A program made the translations under genes and the position numbers. Shown here piece by piece: positions 31,810 to 40,279 of a DNA stretch of 64,000 bases. Position 1 is the stretch's first letter. Each line of letters starts with the position of its first letter. The DNA is from Acidobacteriota bacterium (GTDB taxonomy: Bacteria > Acidobacteriota > Thermoanaerobaculia > Gp7-AA8), in the NCBI GenBank assembly GCA_016184115.1, contig JACPDH010000120.1:19544-83543 (forward strand). Reading direction: 5' to 3'. The notes under the pieces are model-generated. The model was not told where the DNA came from, did no database searches, and was given only the letters and a program-made list of their open reading frames with translations.

Positions 31810-33507
31810 TCAGCGAAGGTCGGCCGCAAGCACTTCGCGCGTGCCGTAGCCGATCTGCTTACTCACGTCGTCTACCAGCGCCACGGAGATCCGATTGCGT
31901 CCCTTCCGCATCAGGAGGTCGACAGAGTACGTGTAGAACTTGCCCTTGATCTCGTTCAGCTCTTCTTCCTTCAACGTGAGCGGGTGATTCTGCTGCTGCA
32001 CGTCTGACATGTCGCCTCGGTCGTCAGCGACGACGATGAAGACCGAGAAGCCGCCGCGCATCCCCGCGGCCGTAGGGAGGAACGCGAGGTTCTCCATCGG
32101 AACGCGGATCTCCATCGGGAGGGTGTAGCGGTCGTCGCCAGCGGCTCGCGCCTGCCCGGTCGTGACGACGATCCCCATCGGGTTCTCCTGCTCCTGGTAG
32201 TAGACGTTCGCGATGACCTTGTCGCTGATCTCGGTGTAGAGCGACTTCTCGACGAACGACTTGCGCGACCGGACGACGTAGCTCTTATTCCTAGTCTTGA
32301 CGTCGATCGCACGCTGCCGGTCGACGCGCTCGACCCCGGAGCGATAGCCGATCGAGTAGTACGAGCTGATGTCGCTCTTGATCCGGTCGAACGCTCCGCC
32401 GAAGTTGTTGGTGCCGGTCGTGGACACGCCGCCCGTCATGCCGGCGAGCATGCGGAGCGACTCCTGGCTGTTGGTGAGCGCGGCGTTGGCGACGATTGGC
32501 GGGGTCGCGGTCTGGTTCTCGGCCGACGAGGATGACGAGGCGCCGAGGCCACCCGCGTGAAGGGTGTAAAGCGTCACGCCGTTCGCATTGGCGCTTTGGG
32601 CGATCGATTGGATCAACGAGTGTGAGTCGAAGTGGGTCGCTTCCAGCATGACCGACGACTTCGCGCGCCACTGTTTCGATGCCGCAATCTCGTCGATGAA
32701 GAAGAAGAGCTCGCGCCCAGGTTGGATCGGCAGACCCTCCGAGGTCACGACCATCACCTTTTTCCCGTCGACGCCGGCGAGCGTGGTCATCAGGCTCTTC
32801 ATCGCGTTTACGGCCTGGCGCAGGTCGTTCTCGACCGAGTAGGCGTACGATCGTGCCACTCCCAGCGCCTCTTCGTAGGTCTTCGAGTCGCGGATCTGAG
32901 TTTCGGCGCTGCGCCGCTCGGAGAGGTTCTGAAGCCCGAACGCATTCTCCTCGGCAATGATGTCGAGCGTCTGCTTGAGATACGTGTGGTCGTTCGTAAA
33001 TGGGACGCGGATCTTCAGATCACGATTGAACGTCGCGATCATCGCACGATCGCCTTCGGCGAGATTCTCGTCGATGAACTTCTGCATCTCCTTGAAGATC
33101 GGCTTGCGGTTGAACGGGGCGAGCGAGAGGTTGTCGATGAAGAAGACGAAACGACGCTGTAGCGCGCGTTCGCTGAGTGGCGCCGTTTCCTGCGGTTCCG
33201 ATTGCGGCTCTGCAGGCGCGGCGTCTGGCGGCGGCGTCGAGCGGTCGATCACCTGGCGCTCGACGACCTCGTAAAAGTTCGAGATCGGCTTCTGCTGCCC
33301 GTTGTCGAAGACGACGAAGTCCTCCGGTTTGAGTCCGGTGACAGGCTTCCCCTTTTTGTCGAGCACGACCACGTCGACGCTCACGACGCGAACGTCGACG
33401 CTGAGAACCAGCTTCGAGACGTCGTCGGGCTTCTGCTGCGGGGCGTCCGCGGCCGCGAGCGGCAAGGCCACCGCGAGAGTGAAGATGAAGGGCAGGTATC
33501 GTTTCAA
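31810..33507 (-). CDS. VWFA-related secreted protein (acidobacterial type)
   Basis: 565 residues from a TTG at 33507, which has GGAGGA five bases upstream and is followed at once by a signal peptide (KRYLPFIFTLAVALPLAAADA). The longer open frame upstream overlaps dapF and is a shadow. The N-terminal domain VSVDVVVLDKKGKPVTGLKPEDFVVFDNGQQKPI is the hallmark of the 'VWFA-related Acidobacterial domain' family. A VWA-like domain follows (FVFFIDNLSLAPFNR, with a degenerate MIDAS), then SYYSIGYRS and a C-terminal beta-rich region. Such proteins are abundant in Acidobacteriota and of unknown function. It is divergent from dapF. Confidence 0.88.
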   Translation of the reverse strand: MKRYLPFIFTLAVALPLAAADAPQQKPDDVSKLVLSVDVRVVSVDVVVLDKKGKPVTGLKPEDFVVFDNGQQKPISNFYEVVERQVIDRSTPPPDAAPAEPQSEPQETAPLSERALQRRFVFFIDNLSLAPFNRKPIFKEMQKFIDENLAEGDRAMIATFNRDLKIRVPFTNDHTYLKQTLDIIAEENAFGLQNLSERRSAETQIRDSKTYEEALGVARSYAYSVENDLRQAVNAMKSLMTTLAGVDGKKVMVVTSEGLPIQPGRELFFFIDEIAASKQWRAKSSVMLEATHFDSHSLIQSIAQSANANGVTLYTLHAGGLGASSSSSAENQTATPPIVANAALTNSQESLRMLAGMTGGVSTTGTNNFGGAFDRIKSDISSYYSIGYRSGVERVDRQRAIDVKTRNKSYVVRSRKSFVEKSLYTEISDKVIANVYYQEQENPMGIVVTTGQARAAGDDRYTLPMEIRVPMENLAFLPTAAGMRGGFSVFIVVADDRGDMSDVQQQNHPLTLKEEELNEIKGKFYTYSVDLLMRKGRNRISVALVDDVSKQIGYGTREVLAADLR

Positions 33508-33606
33508 GTCGTTCCTCCGGTATGGGGATGCCGCACTGCGTCCAGCCTCTAACCGAACAGCGCGGTCCGTGGAACGATTTCGGGAATCGGCAGCGGAAGT
33601 GACAAA

Positions 33607-34557
33607 ATGTGCGCCCGGACCGACAGAGCCATGATCGTTCGCTCGCGACAAACCCCTGACAGCAGCCCCCGAAACGCGCCATTCGAATTCTCGAAGATGG
33701 CGGGAGGCGGGAACGACTTCGTCGTCATCGACAACCGCGCCCGTGGTCTCGTCGATGGCGCGGCGCTCGCACGGAGGATCTGTACGAGGCGGCTCTCGGT
33801 CGGCGCCGATGGGCTGATTCTCGTCGAAGGCTCGGCCAAGGCGACGGTAAGGATGGTCTATTTCAATTCGGACGGCTCGCGCGCCGACTTCTGCGCCAAT
33901 GGGACGCGCTGTGCCGCGCGATTCGCCTTCCTGAACGTGATGGCGCCTCGCCGGATGACCATCGAGACTGACGCAGGAGTGGTTGGTGCCGAGATTCAGG
34001 AATCGTCCGTGTCGCTGACGCTGCCGGCTCCGAAAGGGTTTCAGGCCGAAACGCCGCTCGAGACCCCGGGCGGAACCGTCGCGGGAAGCTACATCGTCGT
34101 CGGCGTGCCACATTACGTGACCTATGTGCTCGGCAATCTCTGGTCCCGCGACATCGACTCTGTCGGACGGGCGCTTCGCCACCACGCGTCGCTCGCTCCC
34201 GACGGCGCGAACGTGAACTTCGTGTCGGTCGCATCGCCGAGCGAGATACGCGTCCGCACCTACGAGAGGGGTGTCGAGGCCGAGACGCTCTCATGCGGTT
34301 CGGGAGTCGTCGCGTCATCATGCGTTTCTGCGCTCACCGGAAAGGTGGACCGGACGATCTCAGTGCTCACGCGAAGCGGGATTCGCTACCTTGTCGAGAT
34401 GGAGATCGACGAGATTGGCGGAGAGCGCCAGGTGAGACAGGTGAGGCTGACGGGCGACGCGCGCCTCGTCTACAAGTCGCAGCTGACGGCGGAGACGATC
34501 GAAGGCTTCGACGCCGACTGGGTGCGCAACCCGACGTCGGACGGGCCGCGCCCGTAA
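33607..34557 (+). CDS. dapF: Diaminopimelate epimerase
   Basis: 316 residues from the ATG at 33607; a second ATG at 33631 is equally plausible because neither has a good ribosome site. DapF converts LL- to meso-diaminopimelate for lysine and peptidoglycan. Both catalytic cysteines are present: Cys96 in NSDGSRADFCANGTRC and Cys230 in AETLSCGSGVVAS. The first site reads CANG rather than the commoner CGNG. Also typical are FSKMAGGGNDFVVIDNR and VGVPHYV. It heads a same-strand run with two membrane proteins and a glycosyltransferase. Confidence 0.92.
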   Translation: MCARTDRAMIVRSRQTPDSSPRNAPFEFSKMAGGGNDFVVIDNRARGLVDGAALARRICTRRLSVGADGLILVEGSAKATVRMVYFNSDGSRADFCANGTRCAARFAFLNVMAPRRMTIETDAGVVGAEIQESSVSLTLPAPKGFQAETPLETPGGTVAGSYIVVGVPHYVTYVLGNLWSRDIDSVGRALRHHASLAPDGANVNFVSVASPSEIRVRTYERGVEAETLSCGSGVVASSCVSALTGKVDRTISVLTRSGIRYLVEMEIDEIGGERQVRQVRLTGDARLVYKSQLTAETIEGFDADWVRNPTSDGPRP

Positions 34558-34568
34558 CTACTACGACC

Positions 34569-36200
34569 TTGGATCCTACACACCGACCACTCGTGCGCCT
34601 CGTCGCGCCGCTTGCGACCTGCGTCGCCTCGGTGTGGCTCATCTCACTCCAGGCGCCGAGCGACAGTTTCATCGACCGTGCATTGCCGCTTTACGCGGTG
34701 GCGGTCGCGGTGGTTGCGCTGCTCGAAGCGCTTCGGTTCGGTGACGCGAAGCTCGCGTTCGCGCTGCCGCTGCTCGGCGTCATCCGGATCGCCGTATTCG
34801 ACGAGAATCTCAGGATCCTCGTCTACGGTGTGATTCTCGCCGTCGCCGTGATTACGCTGACCGCTCGCGTCCTCGCACGATTCGGCCGACTTACGACGCG
34901 CGAGGGTGTCGCACTCGTCGTGGTCTGCGTTGCCGCGATGAAGCTCGTGCCATTCAGCGTGGAGCTAGCGTTGCCGCAGGCGATCGTTCTGTTCGGAGTC
35001 GCGCTGCTGGCGCTTTCGCTCGCGACGCGCGAAGGCCTCGGCGCGGGGGCGCTCATTGTGTGCCTTGCCGCGGGGATGGTTGCTCCCCTCGTTCCGACGA
35101 AAGGCTCGCTCTTTCCTCTACTGCTCGCGGCCGTTCTCTGCGCGCTGCGAGGGCCGAGCCCCTTCTCAATCGCCGCAGTCGCGGTGACCGCGGCGATCGC
35201 AGGTCGATGGGCGTGGCCGCTGGCGGGTCTCGTTGTATGCGCGATGTTGCTCGAAGAGGTGATCGGGAGTGTGCAGGCGCGACGCACCGTGCCGGCTGCG
35301 CTCGCGGTGGTTCCCTTCGGAGCGCTCCCGCTTGGAACGGGCGCGCTCGCCGCGGCGACGTTTTCGCCGGAGAGCATCTTCGCGCTGCCACGCCTGGCCA
35401 TGCGCAGGCGGCACGCCGCGGTCGCGGTCGCGCTCGCGGCACTCGTTCTTCGCCCTTCACTCGGGGCGCTCTACATGATCGCGGCGCTGGCAATTCTGAT
35501 GACCGATGAAGAGAGTGCGAGCGACCCGCGGGTTGGAATGCGTCGCGGCGTGCCGCTCGTCGCCGCGACGTTCGTCTTCGCGATGCTGTCGCTGGCCGGG
35601 TTCTCCGGTGCGGTCGCGTCGAGGTTCCCACTGCCGCTTCCCTACGTCGCGGTCGCCCTCGTCGCGCTGCCGGCACTTCTCGCATGGCCAGCACGACGCC
35701 TGCCCGCCGTGACGGTGGTGCTCTCGGCGGTGGCGCTCGTCGCCGCGGTCGCATACTCTTCGGTGGTTAGGCAAGGAACGGCCATCGAGGTGAACGAAGT
35801 CCTCGCGCCGGGCGAGTCGTGGGAGCTCGCGATCGAGGCCTCGGACGAGATCCGTGTCGAGATCGCGGGAGGGAACCTGACATCGCAGCGTGCCGGAGCT
35901 CCTCTTGGCGTTGTCGAGGCGTTCGACGCGAACGGTCGCGCCATTCAGCGAAACATCGTCATCGGCGACGTCGCCGACTGGGGATTCGGCCGGCCCGGAC
36001 ACTACTTTGCGGCGCACAACGAGTGGCCATGGGTCAGCGACGCGAAGGTCGCGGAGTACGGGAATGAGGCCTTCTTCGGCGGCTCGGGAAGCATCATCGT
36101 CACGCTTCCGTCGGCGACTCGCGTGCGGGTGACGGCGGCGACGTCGTTGCCGCGGGATGGGCGCGTCAAGATCGACTCGATCACGGTGGCACACCGATGA
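34569..36200 (+). CDS. Polytopic membrane protein of unknown function with C-terminal extracytoplasmic domain
   Basis: About 543 residues from a TTG at 34569, 11 bp after dapF; a GTG at 34593 is the alternative. Roughly a dozen hydrophobic segments fill residues 8-410 (for example CVASVWLISLQ, VVALLEALRFG, AAVAYSSVV). A soluble, probably periplasmic, beta-rich domain of about 130 residues follows (EVNEVLAPGESWELAIEASDE ... RVRVTAATSLP). I do not recognise the family. The stop overlaps the next gene's ATG (ATGA), tying it to a GT-C-like protein. A role in export or assembly of a surface glycan is an inference from neighbours only. Confidence 0.7.
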   Translation: MDPTHRPLVRLVAPLATCVASVWLISLQAPSDSFIDRALPLYAVAVAVVALLEALRFGDAKLAFALPLLGVIRIAVFDENLRILVYGVILAVAVITLTARVLARFGRLTTREGVALVVVCVAAMKLVPFSVELALPQAIVLFGVALLALSLATREGLGAGALIVCLAAGMVAPLVPTKGSLFPLLLAAVLCALRGPSPFSIAAVAVTAAIAGRWAWPLAGLVVCAMLLEEVIGSVQARRTVPAALAVVPFGALPLGTGALAAATFSPESIFALPRLAMRRRHAAVAVALAALVLRPSLGALYMIAALAILMTDEESASDPRVGMRRGVPLVAATFVFAMLSLAGFSGAVASRFPLPLPYVAVALVALPALLAWPARRLPAVTVVLSAVALVAAVAYSSVVRQGTAIEVNEVLAPGESWELAIEASDEIRVEIAGGNLTSQRAGAPLGVVEAFDANGRAIQRNIVIGDVADWGFGRPGHYFAAHNEWPWVSDAKVAEYGNEAFFGGSGSIIVTLPSATRVRVTAATSLPRDGRVKIDSITVAHR

Positions 36201-38143
36201 CGCTGTTCGGATGCTTCGCACTCCTCGTTGCGGCGACGAGCGTTGCGCCTCTCCTGGTTTTCCGAGGGGCGCTTCGCGTTCGATTTGCGACGATCGATGC
36301 TCTCGTATCGGCGGCGTCGCTCGCGCTCTGGTTACTTCTCCCAAGGCTTGCGATCGGCGCCGACGCCGGCGTCGCGATTGCCGCGTTCGTCGTCGCGAAG
36401 CTCGTCACGATCTCGGCGCTTCTCGTGGCGAGTCACGACTCCGAGGATCTCGCCTGGTCGCCGCTGCGCGGGGCACTGCTCGCGGGCGCGGTTTACCTCG
36501 CGCTCGTGCCGTTTGTCGTGTCGCGAGGCCCGATCGACGGCGATGAGCCGTTCTACCTGCTCGTGACGGAGTCGCTCGTCCGTGATCGCGACCTCGACCT
36601 TCGGAATCAGTACGCGGAGCTTTCTCGGTCGGAGACGGGGCGCACTGACCTCGCTCCACAACTCGGCGATCCGGTCGGCGCGGACGGGGAGCAGTACTCT
36701 CGTCACGAGCCGCTACTGCCGTTCGTCCTGATTCCCGGTTACCTCGCGGGAGGCCTTCACGGCGCGGTTGCCACGATCGCGCTGCTGGCGGCGTTAGGCG
36801 TCGCATCGACGCTCAGGCTTCTCGAGGAGGAAGGGCTTTCTCGCCGCGCGACGCTCGTGGTTTTTCCACTTCTGGCCTTCGGCCCGCCCCTTCTGGCGTA
36901 CGCGACGCGAATCTGGCCCGAGGCGCCGGCGGCACTGCTTTTCGCGGAGGCGCTGCGTGCCGCGAGGCGCGGGAAGCGGTCACGCGCGGGACTCGCGCTC
37001 GTGCTGCTTGCGCTCCTCAAAATCCGGTTCGCACTGATTTCGGGGACGATCGCTGCGGGCTGGCTGCTGCTGCAGCGCGAGTCGCGGAAGAAGGCGCTCG
37101 TCGCACTCGCGTTCCTCGCAATCCCTGCAGCGGCGATCCTCGCGCTCTACCCGCAGGTGATCGCGGTGCGAATGTTCGATCCTGAGGATGTTTTCACGGT
37201 GCGCAACTACCTGCGTGGCTTCGGCGGGCTGCTCGTCGACGGGCAGGCGGGACTCCTCTTTCAGGCGCCGTTCTGGCTGCTGGGTCTGATAGCAGCGTTC
37301 CGCTGGCGCTCGCTCGGCGCGGCAACGAAGCTCGGAATCGTTGCGGCGATTCCGTATCTCCTTCTCCTCTTCCCCCGATCGGAGTGGCACGGGGGCTGGT
37401 CGCCTCCGCTCCGCTACCTCGTCGTCTTCGTGCCATTGTTCGCGCTTCTCGCGGCGTCGGCGATCGATAGACATCTCTCTCGCGGAGCCATACTCGCTGC
37501 GGCGACGTGGTCCGCGGGGCTATCGCTCCATGCTCTCGCATTCCCTAACGCACTCTTCCAGATTGCGTCGGGGGAGAGTGTCTGGGGGAGGTGGGTGAGC
37601 GCGTTCTGGGGTGCGGACTTGTCGCGCCTCGTGCCGAGCGCGATACGGCCGAACGGAGCGGCAATGATCGTGCTCGTGATCGTTCTGTCCGGCGCGGCCT
37701 GGAGCTTCTTTCGGCCGGAGCGTTCCCGGTTGACGCGCCCTAACTCGGCCGTCGTCGCGTCGCTCATTGCGGTCATCGTTGCCTGCGGGTTCACGGTCGC
37801 CCGAATGCCGGGGCGGATCGTCGAGCTTGAAGACGCGCACGTCCGTCGTTACGGCGGAGAGCTCTTCCCCGACGTCTTCACGGTCGCGCGCTTCCGATTC
37901 CGCGGTGGTTGGCAGTTCCACGAGGCGACGAAGGCGAGCTTTCTCTTCGCCGGGGGGCCGTCGACGCTCCGCTACAGCGCAGTCGCGCCCGCGACGGTCG
38001 AGATTGGAGGTCGTCGCATCGAGCTCCCCTCGACGGGCGGAGCCTACGCGACTGCCTTGGTCGATCTTCCGCGCGTGCCGGGACGCTACACTCTGCTCTG
38101 CGTGAAGGGAGATCTCGTTGTCGATCGCATCGCGTCCGAGTGA
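36197..38143 (+). CDS. GT-C-type membrane glycosyltransferase-like protein
   Basis: 648 residues with about 12 hydrophobic segments. The conserved acidic loop SRGPIDGDEPFYLLVTESLVRDRDLDLRNQYAE after the third or fourth helix matches the D-E-P-x-Y type motif of large membrane glycosyltransferases that use lipid-linked sugars. A later loop, FPRSEWHGGWSPPLRYLVVFVPLF, is also common in this group. The C-terminus is a soluble beta-rich domain. It overlaps the upstream membrane protein (4 bp) and the downstream GT2 gene (26 bp), so the three form an operon. The sugar donor and acceptor are unknown. Confidence 0.75.
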   Translation: MTLFGCFALLVAATSVAPLLVFRGALRVRFATIDALVSAASLALWLLLPRLAIGADAGVAIAAFVVAKLVTISALLVASHDSEDLAWSPLRGALLAGAVYLALVPFVVSRGPIDGDEPFYLLVTESLVRDRDLDLRNQYAELSRSETGRTDLAPQLGDPVGADGEQYSRHEPLLPFVLIPGYLAGGLHGAVATIALLAALGVASTLRLLEEEGLSRRATLVVFPLLAFGPPLLAYATRIWPEAPAALLFAEALRAARRGKRSRAGLALVLLALLKIRFALISGTIAAGWLLLQRESRKKALVALAFLAIPAAAILALYPQVIAVRMFDPEDVFTVRNYLRGFGGLLVDGQAGLLFQAPFWLLGLIAAFRWRSLGAATKLGIVAAIPYLLLLFPRSEWHGGWSPPLRYLVVFVPLFALLAASAIDRHLSRGAILAAATWSAGLSLHALAFPNALFQIASGESVWGRWVSAFWGADLSRLVPSAIRPNGAAMIVLVIVLSGAAWSFFRPERSRLTRPNSAVVASLIAVIVACGFTVARMPGRIVELEDAHVRRYGGELFPDVFTVARFRFRGGWQFHEATKASFLFAGGPSTLRYSAVAPATVEIGGRRIELPSTGGAYATALVDLPRVPGRYTLLCVKGDLVVDRIASE

Positions 38144-39005
38144 CGTCGAGCTCGTCGTTCTCGATCTCGATGGCGGCGAGCGTCTCGAGCGCTGTCTCGC
38201 GTCGATCGCCGCGCAGCAGGCTGCGGTGGCGCGCGTCGTCGTGTGGGATAACGGCTCGGAGTCGCCAGTCGCCGATCGTCTGCAGGGACGCAGCTTTCCA
38301 TTCGAGCTCTCGATCGCGCGCTCGGCGGAGAACCTCGGCTTTACCGGCGGAGTCAACGCGGCGATCGCGCTCTGCTCGGCGCCGTTCGTCGGTCTCGTGA
38401 ACAACGATGTCGAGCTCGATCCGCGATGGATCGCCACACTACGGCCGATGTTCGACGGCGCACCCCGCCTCGCGGCGGTGCAGGGAATCATCGCAACACC
38501 CGAAGGCTTGATCGACGGCGCAGGTGTCGATGTCAGCGACGGAACGATCCGGCAGGCGTTGCACGGGAGTGAGGCTGAGCGAGCCGCGAGCGCGCTGGAG
38601 CCGTGGGGCGTTTCGGCCACAGCCGCGCTCTACCGTGCCGATGCGCTGCACGACGTGGCGGCGGAAGGCGATCTGCTGCGTGCCGAGCTCTTTGCCTGGT
38701 ATGAGGATGTCGAGCTCTCTGCGCGCCTCCGGGCCCGAGGCTGGAGCGTCGCGCTCAATCGCGCGATCCTCGCGACGCACGCAGGGTCGGCGACCGCGCA
38801 TCGCCTGGGAGGGCACCGCCTCTACCTGCAGACGAGAAACCGCTACATCGTCGCGCGCGCATGGCCCGGGACCGGGAGGCTCGGCGCCCTGTTGGTCGAA
38901 GATCTGAAGAAACTCGCGCGCGCGATGGCGGCGCTCGATCTCGCCGCTTCCGTGGCGATCATTCGCGCTGTCGTTGCGGGCCTTCTTCGCTCGTCAACTT
39001 CCTGA
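38118..39005 (+). CDS. Family 2 glycosyltransferase
   Basis: 295 residues from a TTG at 38118 (GAAGGGA upstream). The GT-A fold is clear: VELVVLDLDGGERLERCLASIAAQ, VVVWDNGSE, NLGFTGGVNAAIALC, and the metal-binding acidic motif in VGLVNNDVELDPRWIA. The acceptor-region Asp lies in FAWYEDVELSARLRARGW. The pattern matches rhamnosyl- or other inverting GT2 enzymes of surface polysaccharides. It ends the dapF-membrane protein-GT-C-GT2 run and overlaps the convergent gene by 12 bp. Confidence 0.9.
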   Translation: MSIASRPSDVELVVLDLDGGERLERCLASIAAQQAAVARVVVWDNGSESPVADRLQGRSFPFELSIARSAENLGFTGGVNAAIALCSAPFVGLVNNDVELDPRWIATLRPMFDGAPRLAAVQGIIATPEGLIDGAGVDVSDGTIRQALHGSEAERAASALEPWGVSATAALYRADALHDVAAEGDLLRAELFAWYEDVELSARLRARGWSVALNRAILATHAGSATAHRLGGHRLYLQTRNRYIVARAWPGTGRLGALLVEDLKKLARAMAALDLAASVAIIRAVVAGLLRSSTS

Positions 39006-40022
39006 CACCGCTGCCCGACGCGTCGCGATGCGCCGCCATGGAGCTGGCAGGCCGTCGATCGTCCACTCGAGTCCGGTCTTCGGCAGGTACTCGACGATCG
39101 CGCCGGGACGCGGGATGTCGTGGTCTTGGGCCGCGGACCTGACGATCGCAACCCATCCCTCGTGCGCATCGGCGTCGATGCGCCGCCGCATGTTGACGAG
39201 GCTCGCGAGCTCGACGTCTGCCCAGACGGCGATGACGATTGCGAGTATCGTCTGCAGTGCGGCGCCATCACCGCGGAGCACGTCCGCGGCGTTGGCAAGC
39301 GCGAGCAGGTTCACCGCGGCGATCAGCGTTCCGCGCAGCGTGCCGACATTCGGCGCGCTGCCGCGAAGCTCGGCCACTTCGCTATCCGAGAGGCCGCGCC
39401 GGTTGAAGTCGATCACGCCCGTCGGCGTCTCCACCGGCCTCGTCCATCGCGACGCGATTGCTGCGTACTCAGGAGTCGAAGTGGTGATGCCGCGCGGCAG
39501 TTCGATCCAACGGTCGGCCTCCACGCCATTGATGCGCCAGAGGAGACCGGAGTCGTCAAAGACGTCGATCTCGATCTCCGCGCCGCGGAGAAGTCCCGAA
39601 TCGACGATACGCTCCCACGTCTTCCGGTCGACGACGATGTCGGCGATCGCGCCGCGACATCGATAGAGCGATCCGGCGCGCCTCGCGCGCACCGCTACGC
39701 GGTACTGTCGCCAAGCATCGCGTGCCACGAGGAGCGAGACGGGGACGACGGCGAAAAGGGTGAAGAGGACACCGACGACGAGCGCGGCGGAGAATGCCGC
39801 TTCCGCCGTGTCTCCAAGATCGCGCCTCAGGGCACGAGCGCTGACGGCGATCGCGAGCCCGAGAACCGCGACCGCGGTGGGACCGCCGAGGAACGCGGCG
39901 CCGACGAGCGTGCGACGCGATCGAACGAGCCGTCGCAGTCGCACCTCGTCGCGATTCGTCAGCTCGACGGGGCCAGTCACTTCGAGCCCTGCGAACCAGA
40001 GTCGGTTGCCGGAGTCGGACAT
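38994..40022 (-). CDS. Membrane protein of unknown function
   Basis: 342 residues from the ATG at 40022. Two hydrophobic segments are near residues 38-62 and 78-102 (FSAALVVGVLFTLFAVVPVSLLVA). A soluble region containing CRGAIADIVVDRKTWERIVDSG and a further weak segment near 235-265 follow. No known motif was recognised. It converges on the GT2 gene with a 12-bp overlap. It could be a envelope-associated accessory of the neighbouring cluster, but nothing in the sequence shows this. Confidence 0.65.
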   Translation of the reverse strand: MSDSGNRLWFAGLEVTGPVELTNRDEVRLRRLVRSRRTLVGAAFLGGPTAVAVLGLAIAVSARALRRDLGDTAEAAFSAALVVGVLFTLFAVVPVSLLVARDAWRQYRVAVRARRAGSLYRCRGAIADIVVDRKTWERIVDSGLLRGAEIEIDVFDDSGLLWRINGVEADRWIELPRGITTSTPEYAAIASRWTRPVETPTGVIDFNRRGLSDSEVAELRGSAPNVGTLRGTLIAAVNLLALANAADVLRGDGAALQTILAIVIAVWADVELASLVNMRRRIDADAHEGWVAIVRSAAQDHDIPRPGAIVEYLPKTGLEWTIDGLPAPWRRIATRRAAVSGS

Positions 40023-40220
40023 GTGCGTAATGACGCAAGTTTACGCCTTGAAGCGAGGCCAGAGGCCGGGAGTCGCGGGACCAACGCCAGAGGCCACGGC
40101 AGGCGACAGGGGCGCGTCGTCGGCGAAGCGCTAATCGTGGCGCGGAGGGTTGGAGTCCGCAGTAGCAACGCGCCGCGTGATTCCTTGTGACTCTCGAGAG
40201 TTGGCCCGTGCACGAGGAGT

Positions 40221-40242
40221 GCGGCGGATCGGAATCCGCCGC
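40221..40242. repeat. REP-like palindrome
   Basis: GCGGCGGATCGGAATCCGCC followed by GC and CTACGA, the same palindrome and outer motif as at 9083-9110. It lies 38 bp beyond the kinase stop at 40280, in a 257-bp gap with no gene. Confidence 0.75.
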
Positions 40243-40279
40243 TACGAGCGTGGCGGCAGATCGATGAGCGGCTGCTGGC

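Noticed and set aside
31810..34185. A 791-residue open frame extending the VWFA-related gene past 33507
   Set aside because: The upstream 226 codons are antisense to dapF and encode no signal peptide; the TTG at 33507 has a ribosome site and starts the signal peptide.
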